A stretch of DNA of 44,751 bases from Sneathiella sp. (GTDB lineage Bacteria; Pseudomonadota; Alphaproteobacteria; Sneathiellales; Sneathiellaceae). Made by a program: the position numbers and the translations under genes. Under the pieces are notes generated by a model. The model was not told the DNA's origin. It did no database searches and saw only the letters and a program-made list of their open reading frames with translations. The DNA lies in the NCBI GenBank assembly GCA_017643685.1, contig JAEPMY010000016.1, positions 1-44,751 on the forward strand. The letters run 5' to 3'. The stretch's first letter is position 1. The number at the start of each line of letters is the position of its first letter. Positions 7,540 through 17,427 of the stretch are shown piece after piece.

Positions 7540-8922
7540 ATGCGACTAACTAGAAGAGAAGCTTTAATTTGTGCTGGCAGCGCATTAATTTCTGGTTTGA
7601 GCCCGAGGCTTGGCATGGCAAGTTCAGCTCATGAGTTGATTGCATCTGTTGGACAGTCTCAACTAGCTCCTTCTCAATACCCGAAAACAGAAATTTGGGG
7701 GTATAATGGCGAAATTCCTGGGCCGCTTATTAAAGTAAGGCGGGGCGAGTATGTCAGGAGGAAATTTGTCAATAAATTACCCCAATCTTCGACAATTCAT
7801 TGGCATGGAATACGAATTGACAACAAGATGGACGGTGTACCGCATCTTACGCAAGAGCTTGTAAAACCTGGTGATGACTTTGAGTATGATTTTGTAGCAC
7901 CGGATGCTGGTACCTATTGGTATCATCCGCACAATAAAACTTGGGAGCAAATGGCACGTGGGTTGTATGGTCCTCTGATTGTGGAAGAGGATGATCCTCC
8001 TGAAGTTGATGAAGATTTGACACTGCTAGTCGATGACTGGCGTTTAACTCAAGAAGCGCGTATTTCAGATGATTTCGGATCAATGATGGATTGGTCCCAT
8101 GCTGGCCGGTTGGGAAATTGGGTTACTGTAAATGGTATTGGAGACTACAAGCATCATGTTAAAAAACACCAGCGGATCAGGTTGCGCTTGATAAACGTTA
8201 GTAATTCCAGAGTATTTTCACTTGGCTGGAATGGCATGCGTAGCTGGCTTCTGGCTTTGGATGGGCAACCGGTTTCCAAACCAACAGAGATTAATAGAAT
8301 AGAGCTTGCTCCGGCACAACGTGTAGATCTTTTCGTAGATATTACAGGTGAAGAGGGCGGAGATGCTTTCTTGCTATTCCAAGATCGGGAGCAAAGTCAT
8401 AAAATTGCGTCATTTACCATTAACGCCGCAATGCGTAGTAGCTTATTGAACGCGCCGGCTTCACTATCACCAAACAACATTAGTGAAATAGGTAATCTTA
8501 AAACAGCGAAAAAAATTGACTTGATCATGGAAGGTGGCGCTATGGGAAGAATGCGAGGCGCTGTCTTAAATGGCGAGTATAGGAATATGCGGGACCTAGC
8601 GGCTTCAGGCCATTTGTGGGCTTTTAACAATAATGCAGGACTCACGGAAAAACCTTTGGCTGAAATAGAAATTGGTCAAACAGTGATAATGTCAATTGTG
8701 AATGATACTGCTTGGCCTCATGCCATGCATTTACATGGTCATCATTTTCGCCGGTTAGATAAAGGTGATCGTTTAGGGCCGCTTAGGGATACTGTTCTTA
8801 TGGAGAGAGGCGAAAGGATCCAAATAGCTTTTGTCGCGGACAACCCTGGTAAGTGGTTATTTCATTGTCATATGCTGGAACATTCTGCCTCTGGCATGGT
8901 TACTTGGTTAAAGGTGGCATAA
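7540..8922 (+). CDS. Tat-exported multicopper oxidase
   Basis: This 460-residue three-domain multicopper oxidase is of the CueO/SufI/CopA class. The ATG at 7540 gives MRLTRREALICAG, a twin-arginine leader followed by a hydrophobic stretch; a TTG at 7528 is less likely. All four copper signatures are present: HWHG, HPHN after YWY, HAMHLHGHHF and the type 1 box HCHMLEHSASGM. The family oxidises Cu(I) or small reductants in the periplasm and reduces O2 to water. There is no Met-rich insert, unlike the second oxidase in this island. The stop overlaps the start of the cytochrome gene (TAATG), so the two are translationally coupled. This suggests the oxidase may exchange electrons with that cytochrome. 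Confidence 0.9.
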   Translation: MRLTRREALICAGSALISGLSPRLGMASSAHELIASVGQSQLAPSQYPKTEIWGYNGEIPGPLIKVRRGEYVRRKFVNKLPQSSTIHWHGIRIDNKMDGVPHLTQELVKPGDDFEYDFVAPDAGTYWYHPHNKTWEQMARGLYGPLIVEEDDPPEVDEDLTLLVDDWRLTQEARISDDFGSMMDWSHAGRLGNWVTVNGIGDYKHHVKKHQRIRLRLINVSNSRVFSLGWNGMRSWLLALDGQPVSKPTEINRIELAPAQRVDLFVDITGEEGGDAFLLFQDREQSHKIASFTINAAMRSSLLNAPASLSPNNISEIGNLKTAKKIDLIMEGGAMGRMRGAVLNGEYRNMRDLAASGHLWAFNNNAGLTEKPLAEIEIGQTVIMSIVNDTAWPHAMHLHGHHFRRLDKGDRLGPLRDTVLMERGERIQIAFVADNPGKWLFHCHMLEHSASGMVTWLKVA

Positions 8923-9353
8923 TGCGCCCTTCTTATGTGCTCAAAATTGCTTTGATATTTGTGATTTGCTTTATCAATACTGGGGCCGTATTGGCCAATG
9001 GTAAGGCTTTATACAAAGAGTATTGCGCTTCTTGCCACGGTGTGGAATTGGAAGGTCAGGAAGATTGGAAAACGCCCAATGATGATGGCTCGTTAAAAGC
9101 TCCACCACATGACGCTAGAGGTCATACGTGGCACCATTCAGATCGGCTTCTTTTTTTCTACAGCAAGTATGGAGGAGATGAAGCTCTAAAAACAATTGGT
9201 GTTACTGGTGTTAAAAGTGCCATGCCAGGATTTAAGGACGTTCTTGACGACAGCCAAATATGGAAGATTCTCAGCTATATCAAAAGTACTTGGCCGAAAA
9301 GGGAAGCAGAGTATCAGAAGAAAATATCTGATCAAGATGCAGCAAATCAGTAG
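8922..9353 (+). CDS. Periplasmic class I cytochrome c
   Basis: This 143-residue single-heme cytochrome begins at the ATG at 8922, which overlaps the oxidase stop and follows AAGGTGG. An earlier in-frame start would lie inside the oxidase gene. Residues 1-26 form a signal peptide ending in VLANG. The heme box is CASCHG, and the likely axial Met lies in SAMPGFKD. Several His residues lie between. Its function is inferred as electron carrier for the upstream oxidase. Cytochromes of this kind are often found beside copper oxidases in metal-resistance islands. Confidence 0.88.
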   Translation: MRPSYVLKIALIFVICFINTGAVLANGKALYKEYCASCHGVELEGQEDWKTPNDDGSLKAPPHDARGHTWHHSDRLLFFYSKYGGDEALKTIGVTGVKSAMPGFKDVLDDSQIWKILSYIKSTWPKREAEYQKKISDQDAANQ

Positions 9354-9521
9354 ATTTAATAACGTCAAAAATTAAATTTGGCGGCACAAATACCTGCTGG
9401 CCAGTTGTATCTGGTAACACAAGAGGTATGCGACCCGTTTGCCGTAGTGCCTTAATCCAGTTCACTTTCGCCTAGCTAAATAAACGCTAGAAATTCGCGC
9501 CTAGATGAATAACTTATGGAT

Positions 9522-9791
9522 TCACTTAGGAGGCAATGCTGAAAGCTTATTATATATCAAAGCTGTTGCCCAAACCAATAAACCAGCCAGAAGTGTCCAC
9601 ATGACCAATCCGACGACAAACCCTTGAAAGTGCATTGTCCATCGATACTCATGGAAATCTGCGTGTAGCATATGCCCGCTCATTGCCATCATGGTTTCAG
9701 GTAACAATACAACGAAAAGAGCACATATCGACCAGACTACGGCCACTATAATAGCTGCGGCTAAACCGAGTTTGAAAGCGTCCAATTTCAT
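9522..9791 (-). CDS. DUF5676 family small membrane protein
   Basis: This 89-residue protein has two strong membrane helices (about 8-33 and 58-83) separated by a loop rich in Met and His (MMAMSGHMLHADFHEYRWTMHF). It matches the small DUF5676 family that is common in copper-efflux clusters. The ATG at 9791 with GAGG in front is chosen over a TTG at 9815. It is the last gene of the minus-strand copper locus, separated by about 195 bases from the EamA gene. It may assist metal handling at the inner membrane. The precise function is unknown. Confidence 0.75.
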   Translation of the reverse strand: MKLDAFKLGLAAAIIVAVVWSICALFVVLLPETMMAMSGHMLHADFHEYRWTMHFQGFVVGLVMWTLLAGLLVWATALIYNKLSALPPK

Positions 9792-9986
9792 TACGAACCT
9801 CTTTCTTGTATTCAAGAAGTATCTAACTTAAAAAAGGAAGTTAAGCTGATTTCATGAGGGGCTGCATTGTTTTAAATCAGTTTTTGATGATTAAAGGTGG
9901 CTTGCTTAAAGGGTTTAAATATAGGATAAAAAATTAGCGCAAGCGGATTGGAAACTTCAAGAATGGCCTCTCCAACTTTCTTGTAG

Positions 9987-10916
9987 TCATTTGTTGTCTT
10001 GGTTGGTTTTCTCCGCAGATAACGGTGTGTCGGACTTGCTTTTTGGCCAATTAACCAAGACTATTCCAAGAATTATTACACTGATACTAATTGTAGTGGA
10101 TTTGCTTATTTCTTCGTCAAAAAAGAGAAAACCTAGGACAAGACCAAAAATTGGTACTAAGAAACTGAATGCGTTGGCTTGGTTGAGTTCAATATCTTCC
10201 AGTACGTGGCACCATAGCCAGTAAGCCAACGCAGTGCCTGGTAATGCTAATCCCAGTAGGCTAACGATGAATGCTCCATTCCAGGTTATAGTGCTGATAT
10301 CCTCAGTCAAAAGACTAATCATTGCTAGAAAAAGACTACCTATTGTAAGTTGCCAACCCATTGCACTCAGAGCATCAATATGGCTGGCCGCTCGTCGTAT
10401 CAAAATATTACTGACGGTTATACCTAAAGCACTCAGTATTATGTAAAATATACCTATATTGTAAGAACTTTCAGTTTCAGAAATTAGTGAGGGAAGCGCT
10501 ATGATCAAAACTCCTGAAAAAGCTAATGCTAGTCCTGTAATACCTCGTTGATTGAGACGTTCTTTCAGGAATAAGCCTGTTAGCATAGCAGCCATTAGTG
10601 GCTGAGTATTCGCGATTACTGTCGCAATTCCTGGCGAAACAAACTCTGACGCATGAAACATTCCAAAAAATCCAAGAGTTGTTGCTCCTAGACCAATACA
10701 GCTAATTAAGAACCAATCCATTAAAGTATTGGGTTGCGGCCGTTTCATAATTACAGCGATAGTAAGTAGCAAAACTCCTGCTAAAAGAGCACGTAGGGTG
10801 GCAAAAGTAACATGTGGCGCATGAGGTAAACCAATTACGATCAGTGGGAAGCAGATTGCCCACAAAAACATTACAATAATAATTAGTACCCTAAGTCGTA
10901 GATTTATACTCGGCAT
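9987..10916 (-). CDS. EamA/DMT-family transporter
   Basis: This ten-helix drug/metabolite transporter has two EamA repeats, each ending in the typical NTQP...KERL and PIFG...FFDEEIS patterns. The ATG at 10916 gives a protein of about 309 residues; a TTG at 10928 is possible and would overlap the upstream stop. The substrate is not readable from sequence. It is placed directly after the ABC membrane protein gene and probably co-transcribed with it. It may export an amino acid or other metabolite rather than metal. Confidence 0.85.
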   Translation of the reverse strand: MPSINLRLRVLIIIVMFLWAICFPLIVIGLPHAPHVTFATLRALLAGVLLLTIAVIMKRPQPNTLMDWFLISCIGLGATTLGFFGMFHASEFVSPGIATVIANTQPLMAAMLTGLFLKERLNQRGITGLALAFSGVLIIALPSLISETESSYNIGIFYIILSALGITVSNILIRRAASHIDALSAMGWQLTIGSLFLAMISLLTEDISTITWNGAFIVSLLGLALPGTALAYWLWCHVLEDIELNQANAFSFLVPIFGLVLGFLFFDEEISKSTTISISVIILGIVLVNWPKSKSDTPLSAEKTNQDNK

Positions 10917-10924
10917 TTGATCTA

Positions 10925-12148
10925 TCAACCGGTTTTTTGAACTATTTCTTCATGGTCAGTTGGATATGCTTTCAGTCTTAAAAATTTGATCGTTTCATTA
11001 TATCTGATGGTTACGTCAGCGGCATTCTGATAATATTTGAATAGTTCTTTTAGAGGATTAGAAAATTCCTTATGGGCCGCAATAACTGCAATTAGTGCGC
11101 CAATGGTAAGTTGGTTTTCTATAACCAAGTAACCACCAATGGAATAAAAGAAAAAGGGTGTAAGGGCAGTCAGAAAATTGTTGATTGCTTTCATAAAGAA
11201 TTTGGTTTTATGGATCTTTTGCCTGATCCGTTCGAGTCTTCTTAAATGAGAACTGACAACCAAAATTCCCTCTCTGTTCTGAATGTGATGAGAGGATTGG
11301 TCTCCCAATTCTCCTCCAAGTGAGCGTATTTCAGATACTCGAAGACGAGCCAGTTTATTTACGCGTTTTTGTAGTTTTGGAATCAAGAAAAGCTGAAATG
11401 GAAGTAATGTGAGTGCTGCTGCTCCTAAAATGGGATCTTGCATAAACATGAAAAATAGTATGGTTATGAAGGTTCCGCCTTGAAAAACAGGTAGTGAAAA
11501 TACATCTGATGCAAATCCACCGATCGGTTCTAGTTCTTGTGTAATGAGAGGGATAATCTCAGTACGGCGCCTAGATCCCGAACCATTTCTCCAACTTTTA
11601 TAAACGTTTAACCTAAGGCGTCTCAAGAGATGTTCCCCAACTCTGCCTTTATAGACATTAAGCATATACTTTAAACCGCCACCAATAGAGATGGCGCTGA
11701 GGAAAACTCCACTTAATGTAAAAAGAAGCTGGTTTTGAGATAGGCTCCAGCCCAGAAAACTGATTGGTAAATCGCTAGCATTAATTACGTCATTTATTAT
11801 GATCTTGGGAAGCTCCAGTATCAGGTACAAAACTGGCATTACAGTTATTCCAAGAAATATGAGGAGCGCTTGTTGTTTTAAGGTGTTGCGAATAATGAAT
11901 GAAAATACGCTCGATCCAATAACAGTAGTAGGCAGTTCTTTATTATTGTGTCGTTGAATTTTCTCAAGCAACAGCTTTCTGTACAACTTGATTGTTATGG
12001 CAATAATCAACAGCGTGGAAATTGCTAATGGCGCCCAAAACACAATAACATGTAAGAAGGAATGCACCCACAGAGGCACTTGATCACTTAATGCGTGGCC
12101 TAAGTGCATTAATAGCCAATGTACTATGTTTTCGTAGTCGTTGTGCAT
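10925..12148 (-). CDS. ABC exporter transmembrane domain lacking an ATPase domain
   Basis: This 407-residue membrane protein resembles the membrane half of a type I ABC exporter. It has an extra N-terminal helix (about 25-55) followed by roughly six helices, and an intracellular-loop region around GSGSRRRTEIIPLITQEL. It stops soon after the last helix, with no Walker A, LSGGQ-type signature or Walker B. No ATPase gene is nearby. It is either a truncated exporter, a protein that recruits an ATPase encoded elsewhere, or a repurposed membrane scaffold. It lies between the copper ATPase and the EamA gene in the same direction. Confidence 0.7.
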   Translation of the reverse strand: MHNDYENIVHWLLMHLGHALSDQVPLWVHSFLHVIVFWAPLAISTLLIIAITIKLYRKLLLEKIQRHNNKELPTTVIGSSVFSFIIRNTLKQQALLIFLGITVMPVLYLILELPKIIINDVINASDLPISFLGWSLSQNQLLFTLSGVFLSAISIGGGLKYMLNVYKGRVGEHLLRRLRLNVYKSWRNGSGSRRRTEIIPLITQELEPIGGFASDVFSLPVFQGGTFITILFFMFMQDPILGAAALTLLPFQLFLIPKLQKRVNKLARLRVSEIRSLGGELGDQSSHHIQNREGILVVSSHLRRLERIRQKIHKTKFFMKAINNFLTALTPFFFYSIGGYLVIENQLTIGALIAVIAAHKEFSNPLKELFKYYQNAADVTIRYNETIKFLRLKAYPTDHEEIVQKTG

Positions 12149-12238
12149 TCCTTCTATCCTTAAGCTGTTTGAGCAAAAAGGCTCATGTTTCTAAAACTGT
12201 CTTATCGCCAATAGCTTAAGAGGCAGGGAAATGGTGGT

Positions 12239-14536
12239 TTAAATTTTCGATTTTCTTAGCCTGAGAGCGTTTAGAATGACAGAAACTGATGAAAGACTCA
12301 TAGCGGCTGCAGCAAAAATTGGAGAGATCAATATCTCAAAAAATGGATAGAGAATACCTGCAGCTATTGGAACGCCAGCAGCATTATAAACTAATGCAAA
12401 GAACAAGTTTTGTTTTATGTTCCTCATTGTAGATTTTGATAATCTGCGAGCTCTGACAATTCCATTTAAGTCACCTTTTACCAATGTAAAACCGGCACTT
12501 TCGATTGCTACATCTGCGCCAGTGCCCATAGCTATACCTACATCGGCTTGAGCTAAAGCTGGTGCGTCATTAACACCATCCCCAGCCATGGCCACTTTAT
12601 GTCCGGTCTTTTGCAACTCTTTAATGATTCGAGCTTTATCTTCTGGCAGCACATCGGCTCGGATTTCGTCGATACCCAATTTCTCTGCAACGGCCAACGC
12701 AGTTCTTTCATTATCCCCAGTGGCCATAACTATCCGGAATCCTTCCGAGTGAAGAGCATTCAGAGCATTTGGGGTGGTTTCTTTTATTGGGTCAGCAACA
12801 CTCACCAGCCCCGCGACAGCACCTTCTAGTACAACAAACATTACTGTTTCACCGCGATCTCTCCTTTCATTAGCCAGATTGGTGAAATTTTCTGTTTCAA
12901 GCCCCAGATCAGAAATTAATTTGCTGTTGCCTAAGGAAACAGGTTTACCGTTCACTACGCCAGTAACACCTTTTCCGGTAATGGCGTTAAATTGCTCAGC
13001 TTTTACAAGTTTTAGGCCTCGTTCTTCAGCTCCAGTAACAATTGCTTCCGCCAACGGATGTTCTGAGCCACGCTCCAAACTTGCGGCGAGTTGAAGTACT
13101 TCTGTTTCACCATACCCTGCATGCGGAATTACTTCGATTAGTTTTGGTTTGCCAACTGTGAGAGTGCCTGTTTTATCGACAATCAGCGTATCTATTTGAG
13201 CAAAGCGTTCCAGTGCTTCAGCATTTTTAATGAGTACTCCTATCTGCGCACCAAGGCCAGTTGCCGTCATAATTGACATTGGTGTAGCTAGGCCAAGTGC
13301 ACACGGGCAAGCTATTATTAAAACCGCCACCGCAGAAACCAAAGCATAAGCATAAGCAGGGCTAGGGCCCCAAATTGACCAACTAATAAAGGAAATTATT
13401 GCTATTAGAATCACAGCAGGTACGAACATTCCTGCTACTGAATCCGCTAGTTTTTGAATAGGTGCGCGGCTACGTTGGGCATTTGCGACCATTTCGACAA
13501 TTTGACTAAGGGTCGTGTCCGATCCTACTCGATTTGCCTTTATTATCAGGCTACCAGTTCCATTCAGCGTGGCTCCAGTGACAGGGTCTCCAGGGCTTTT
13601 TTCAATGGGAACAGCCTCTCCTGTAATCATTGACTCATCAACAGAGGTAAGACCTTCAGTTACTACTCCGTCCACTGGAATCTTATCACCTGGATACACT
13701 CGAATGAGGTCCCCAACGACGACTTCTTCCAGAGGGATTTCTTCTTCCCTGCCGTCTTCCCTGATTATCCTTGCTGTTTTAGCTGCAAGGTCAAGAAGAG
13801 CCTTAATCGCAGTGCCTGTGCGTTCTCTCGCGCTGAGTTCCATGACTTGACCAAGCAATACCAATGCGGTAATTACAGCGCCCGCTTCGAAATAGACTCC
13901 AACATTTCCATCTGAATCTTTGAACCCTGCAGGAAATATTTCTGGAATAAGAAGGGCTGCAATACTGAATAGGTATGCCGCACCAACACCCATACTTATT
14001 AGCGTGAACATGTTCAGGCTTCTGTTGAGAACCGATTTCGCACCTCTAACAAAAAAAGGCCAACCGGCCCAAATTATTACAGGCGTGCTTAATGCAAACT
14101 CCATCCAAAGGGCGTTTCTTTCGCCAACTAAATCTCTAATTACACCAAACCCCAATAAAGGTCCCATTGTCAAAATCAAAAGGGGAACAGTAAGGATAGC
14201 GCTGACCCACATTCGTCTTGTAAAGACAATTAGTTCAGGATTAGGTCCTTCGTCACCGGTCGGGACACCCATTGGTTCAAGCGCCATTCCGCAGATAGGG
14301 CAATCTCCCGGTTTATCTCGAATTATTTCAGGATGCATGGGGCATGTAAATTGAGTGCCTTTGGCATACGTATGCTTTTGTGTTTTATGTGCTCCCGATA
14401 GATAATGATGGGGATCACTTGAGAATTTGTCATGACATTTTTGCGAGCAAAAATGGTATGTAATTCCATCAAAATCATGCTTTGGTTTGTTTTTGTTCTC
14501 GTCAACTGTCATGCCGCATACTGGATCTTTGGCCAT
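12239..14536 (-). CDS. copA: Copper-translocating P1B-type ATPase
   Basis: This 765-residue Cu(I)-exporting ATPase sits in the inner membrane. From the ATG at 14536 it starts with a YHS-type metal domain (DPVCGM and YHFCSQKC) and then a heavy-metal-binding domain (TCPMHPEI...[11 protein letters not shown]). Eight membrane helices follow, including the CPC motif (410-412). Also present are TGEA (305-308), the phosphorylation site Asp454 in DKTGT, Glu-His-Pro with His493, and GDGVNDAP. There are no classical GMTCxxC domains. This build is common in environmental copper islands and exports cytosolic Cu(I) to the periplasm. The start at 14536 is favoured because it falls 4 bases after the stop of the permease gene, with GGGAA in front. 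It is probably co-transcribed with that gene. Confidence 0.95.
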   Translation of the reverse strand: MAKDPVCGMTVDENKNKPKHDFDGITYHFCSQKCHDKFSSDPHHYLSGAHKTQKHTYAKGTQFTCPMHPEIIRDKPGDCPICGMALEPMGVPTGDEGPNPELIVFTRRMWVSAILTVPLLILTMGPLLGFGVIRDLVGERNALWMEFALSTPVIIWAGWPFFVRGAKSVLNRSLNMFTLISMGVGAAYLFSIAALLIPEIFPAGFKDSDGNVGVYFEAGAVITALVLLGQVMELSARERTGTAIKALLDLAAKTARIIREDGREEEIPLEEVVVGDLIRVYPGDKIPVDGVVTEGLTSVDESMITGEAVPIEKSPGDPVTGATLNGTGSLIIKANRVGSDTTLSQIVEMVANAQRSRAPIQKLADSVAGMFVPAVILIAIISFISWSIWGPSPAYAYALVSAVAVLIIACPCALGLATPMSIMTATGLGAQIGVLIKNAEALERFAQIDTLIVDKTGTLTVGKPKLIEVIPHAGYGETEVLQLAASLERGSEHPLAEAIVTGAEERGLKLVKAEQFNAITGKGVTGVVNGKPVSLGNSKLISDLGLETENFTNLANERRDRGETVMFVVLEGAVAGLVSVADPIKETTPNALNALHSEGFRIVMATGDNERTALAVAEKLGIDEIRADVLPEDKARIIKELQKTGHKVAMAGDGVNDAPALAQADVGIAMGTGADVAIESAGFTLVKGDLNGIVRARRLSKSTMRNIKQNLFFALVYNAAGVPIAAGILYPFFEILISPIFAAAAMSLSSVSVILNALRLRKSKI

Positions 14537-14540
14537 GGTG

Positions 14541-15890
14541 TTAGTTCCCGTGAGTTTGATGGTTGGACTCTTCATTTTCGGCTGGATTTTTGGAAAGAAA
14601 GATCTTTTCACCAATAAAGATTAGTGAAATCCCAATAAGAGCCGAATATATGACTGCGATGTCTGAAGTTGCCTTTACGTATATAAACGCGCTTAGGACT
14701 ATTATGTCGAATAGGATTGCACAGATTAAGATAAAGGAATTGGCCCCAATTTCTTTTCGCAAGTAACGAAATATCCCCCAATGTACGGCGATATCCATCA
14801 GGATATAAAATATTGCTCCAAGAGAAGCTATTCTGCTTAGATCAAACAAGACCGTTAAAGTTATCGCTATGACAACAGTGTAAACAAGGGTGTGTTTTTG
14901 GATGTCGCCTGGCATACCGAAATGGCTATGCGGTACAAGCTTCATGTCTGTTATCATTGCCAACATCCTAGAGACAGCGAACATACTCGCAATGATTCCT
15001 GAAATGGTGGCAATTATCGCTAAGCCGACTGTGAACCATAATCCATAATCGCCAAACACAGGGCGTGCTGCTTGCGCTAAAGCATAGTCCTTTGCTGCAA
15101 CAATTTCGGTTACACTCAAATTAGATATAACAGCCATCGCAACGAGGAAGTAGATAAAGACACATATGACGATAGAAATGATGATGGCCCTACTAACATT
15201 TTTATGTGGATCAATAATCTCGGAGCCACTGTTGGTAATGGTTGTGAAGCCCTTGTAGGCTAGAATGGCCAATGCCATCGCAGCAATGAATCCTGATAAT
15301 GTAGTTTCTGTTGGACTAGTTGCAGCACTTTCGAAGGAATAACCAGAAATCCATATGCCAACGAGAGCAAATATGGCGATGGCCCCTATTTTAATAAACG
15401 CCATCATGAGTGCAAATAATCCAATTGTTTTATTTCCTGAAATATTAATCAGAAAAGAAAAAAACAATAACCCAACTGCCAGAGCAGTAATTATCCAAGG
15501 CTCAGTCGTCGTATCAAATAGTTGGCTAAAATAGGTTCCAAATGTTCTCGCAACTAAACTTTCATTAATAACCATAGAAAAATACATTAGAAGCGCGCCA
15601 GCAGCTGTCATTGTTGTGCGGCCATAAGCTTTTTCTAGGTACATTCCAATGCCACCAGCAGATGGATACGCATTGGACATTTTGATATAGGAATACGCAC
15701 TGAAAGCAGTCACTATTGCTGCTGCTAGAAACGCCAATGGAAATAAAGATCCCGCAAGTTCAGCTATTTGGCCTGTAAGTGCTAATATACCTGCGCCGAT
15801 CATGACCCCTGTTCCCAGAGATATAGCGCTTAGCAGGGATAGACTGTTTTTTTTGTATTGTGCTGAGCGATTTGAATGCGAATGTTGCAT
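14541..15890 (-). CDS. APC-superfamily amino acid permease
   Basis: This 449-residue amino-acid/polyamine/organocation permease has about twelve helices. Family marks include [11 protein letters not shown] near the N-terminus and [12 protein letters not shown]. Its short N-terminus is His- and Ser-rich. The stop lies 4 bases before the copper ATPase start, so the two are likely translationally linked. Why an amino acid permease sits in a copper operon is unclear. It might import His or Cys for metal chelation, which is inference. Related APC genes recur next to P1B ATPases in metal islands. Confidence 0.85.
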   Translation of the reverse strand: MQHSHSNRSAQYKKNSLSLLSAISLGTGVMIGAGILALTGQIAELAGSLFPLAFLAAAIVTAFSAYSYIKMSNAYPSAGGIGMYLEKAYGRTTMTAAGALLMYFSMVINESLVARTFGTYFSQLFDTTTEPWIITALAVGLLFFSFLINISGNKTIGLFALMMAFIKIGAIAIFALVGIWISGYSFESAATSPTETTLSGFIAAMALAILAYKGFTTITNSGSEIIDPHKNVSRAIIISIVICVFIYFLVAMAVISNLSVTEIVAAKDYALAQAARPVFGDYGLWFTVGLAIIATISGIIASMFAVSRMLAMITDMKLVPHSHFGMPGDIQKHTLVYTVVIAITLTVLFDLSRIASLGAIFYILMDIAVHWGIFRYLRKEIGANSFILICAILFDIIVLSAFIYVKATSDIAVIYSALIGISLIFIGEKIFLSKNPAENEESNHQTHGN

Positions 15891-15987
15891 CGTCTCGTCC
15901 TGTGAATTAATTGATGATATATGGAGTGGAAAAGGTGAACAGCCTTTATTGCCTGTTAGTTATGCCACAAGGAAAGCGAAAGAGTGT

Positions 15988-16653
15988 TCATTGTGGATCA
16001 CCTTGTTTAAGGGCAAATTTTTTGCTCCAGTTTGGGATGAAAGCTGGCACGTGCCGAGCATAGACATCCCATGCTGAGCCAAATCGTGCACGGGAATCTT
16101 TTTCCTCGGATACTGCCAGCCGCCAATACATGACAACAAGAACCGGAAACATTGCTACTGTGAGAATGGTTGGCCATTGCAGTAGGAATCCAAACATGAT
16201 GAGAACAAACGCCACATATTGAGGATGTCGAATTCGAGAGTAGATTCCTGATACAGCTAACTTGCCATCTCTTTGAGCATTGTAGAGAACTCTCCACGCT
16301 ACCGATAACAACATGAACCCTGCGCCAATCATAAAAATACTAGTGATATGTAACGCATCAAAATGAGCATTACCTTCTAGCTCCAAGAATGTATGAAGCA
16401 AGTGCCCATTTTCATGAGATAAGAAATTGACAGTAGGATAGGTGTCCGACAACCACCCTGAGAATAGATAGATTGTTAATGGAAAACCGTACATCTCTAC
16501 AAAAAGCGCAACAATAAAGGCAGAAAAACCACCGAATGAACGCCAATCGCGTTTTGTTTCCGGCTTAAAGAAACTAAATGCGAATACTATAAAAATTACA
16601 GAGTTGAGTATGACAAGAATCCATAAACCATATGCTTGTTCTGTTTCTTGCAT
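15988..16653 (-). CDS. ICMT-like (isoprenylcysteine methyltransferase family) membrane protein
   Basis: This 221-residue membrane protein has about five helices. Its C-terminal region carries the ICMT/PEMT-type motif (SGIYSRIRHPQYVAFVLIMFG, then SEEKDSRARFG). The family methylates isoprenyl-Cys or lipids using S-adenosylmethionine. Bacterial members in copper islands have no proven substrate. The start overlaps the stop of the DUF2933 gene (TGATG), showing tight coupling. It lies midway in the copper gene row, so a function in membrane or metal stress is plausible but unproven. Confidence 0.85.
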   Translation of the reverse strand: MQETEQAYGLWILVILNSVIFIVFAFSFFKPETKRDWRSFGGFSAFIVALFVEMYGFPLTIYLFSGWLSDTYPTVNFLSHENGHLLHTFLELEGNAHFDALHITSIFMIGAGFMLLSVAWRVLYNAQRDGKLAVSGIYSRIRHPQYVAFVLIMFGFLLQWPTILTVAMFPVLVVMYWRLAVSEEKDSRARFGSAWDVYARHVPAFIPNWSKKFALKQGDPQ

Positions 16654-16901
16654 CAGTGTGCTCCCCCCTTATCATTTGAACCGGTTCCATTGTGGTTATG
16701 TCCTCGATGCATAAATAGATGCAGGAGAGGGCACGCCAGAAGTATGAGCCAGGGAAGGGCGCTGTACAGGTGTGCTGTATGCTCTGTAATGAGGTAGAAA
16801 GCGGCGAAAACCAAAAATACGATTAGGACAACTCCCTCTCGTGTCTGCCACCAGTGTTTTTTGCTTGAAGGTTTATGATAGTGTTCGTTGTCGTGTTGCA
16901 T
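16653..16901 (-). CDS. DUF2933 family small membrane protein
   Basis: This 82-residue protein has a His-rich N-terminus, one or two hydrophobic helices (about 22-60) and a C-terminus rich in His, Asn and Gly (MHRGHNHNGTGSNDKGGAH). This layout fits DUF2933, a family seen in copper-resistance clusters. The His-rich end could bind Cu or other metals. It starts 7 bases after the PCuAC-like gene and overlaps the ICMT gene, so all three are one operon. Confidence 0.8.
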   Translation of the reverse strand: MQHDNEHYHKPSSKKHWWQTREGVVLIVFLVFAAFYLITEHTAHLYSALPWLILLACPLLHLFMHRGHNHNGTGSNDKGGAH

Positions 16902-16908
16902 TTGGAGC

Positions 16909-17343
16909 CTACCTTTCTGCTATATGAGCAGTGAAAGGAATTTCCCCATTGGACATGATGAGTTTTAACTGAAGCTTCTTATTTGCCTTTAGAGAATTAA
17001 ACGAATCCTCTAGACGAAAAACCATATGGGAAGAGGTGAAGTCCCCTCCTTCCTCGGTAGTTAAAGTTAACGAACTAAGTTCAGAGTATTTGTTCTCGTC
17101 AACCTTCACTAAAATAGTAGCCCCCGCCTTACTGGGGCTGGAGATTCCTAGGATAGTGACATTACCTGAACTTACATTCCGAACAAAAAGCTTCAGTAAG
17201 CTCTTGTCACTGCTTTTACTTGGCGTGATAACGGCATGCTCAATTTCAACAGTTTGGTACACACTCGGGTCATCAGCGAATGCCAAAGCTGGAAATTGGG
17301 ACAGAAATAGAAAAACGAGGATGGGGTGTAATAAAATTTTCAT
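16909..17343 (-). CDS. Secreted PCuAC-like (DUF461) protein with degenerate copper ligands
   Basis: This 144-residue protein has a signal peptide (MKILLHPILVFLFLSQFPALA) and a beta-rich domain with the layout of periplasmic copper chaperone PCuAC (LKLFVRNVSSGNVTILGISS, then SSHMVFRLEDSFNSLK). In PCuAC, Cu is bound by a His/Met set of the form H(M)x10Mx21HxM. Here only SSHM survives and the other ligands are absent. It may be a diverged family member with another role. It is first in the row of genes leading to the copper ATPase. Confidence 0.6.
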   Translation of the reverse strand: MKILLHPILVFLFLSQFPALAFADDPSVYQTVEIEHAVITPSKSSDKSLLKLFVRNVSSGNVTILGISSPSKAGATILVKVDENKYSELSSLTLTTEEGGDFTSSHMVFRLEDSFNSLKANKKLQLKLIMSNGEIPFTAHIAER

Positions 17344-17377
17344 GTTGCAGGGTTCCTTATTAGAAACCTAAAGCCAA

Positions 17378-17404
17378 GGAAGATTGGTGTGGCCAATAAC
17401 TTCC
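17378..17404. other. Bulged inverted repeat between copB and the PCuAC-like gene
   Basis: The arms are GGAAG-ATTGG (17378-17387) and CCAAT-aa-CTTCC (17393-17404), with a 5-base loop. It lies after copB and upstream of the next operon's first gene. It could be an operator, since many metal-responsive sites have GGAAG-type arms, or a transcript hairpin. No T-run follows. Confidence 0.3.
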
Positions 17405-17427
17405 AAGGCTTTCGTTCAGTCGGTTGA

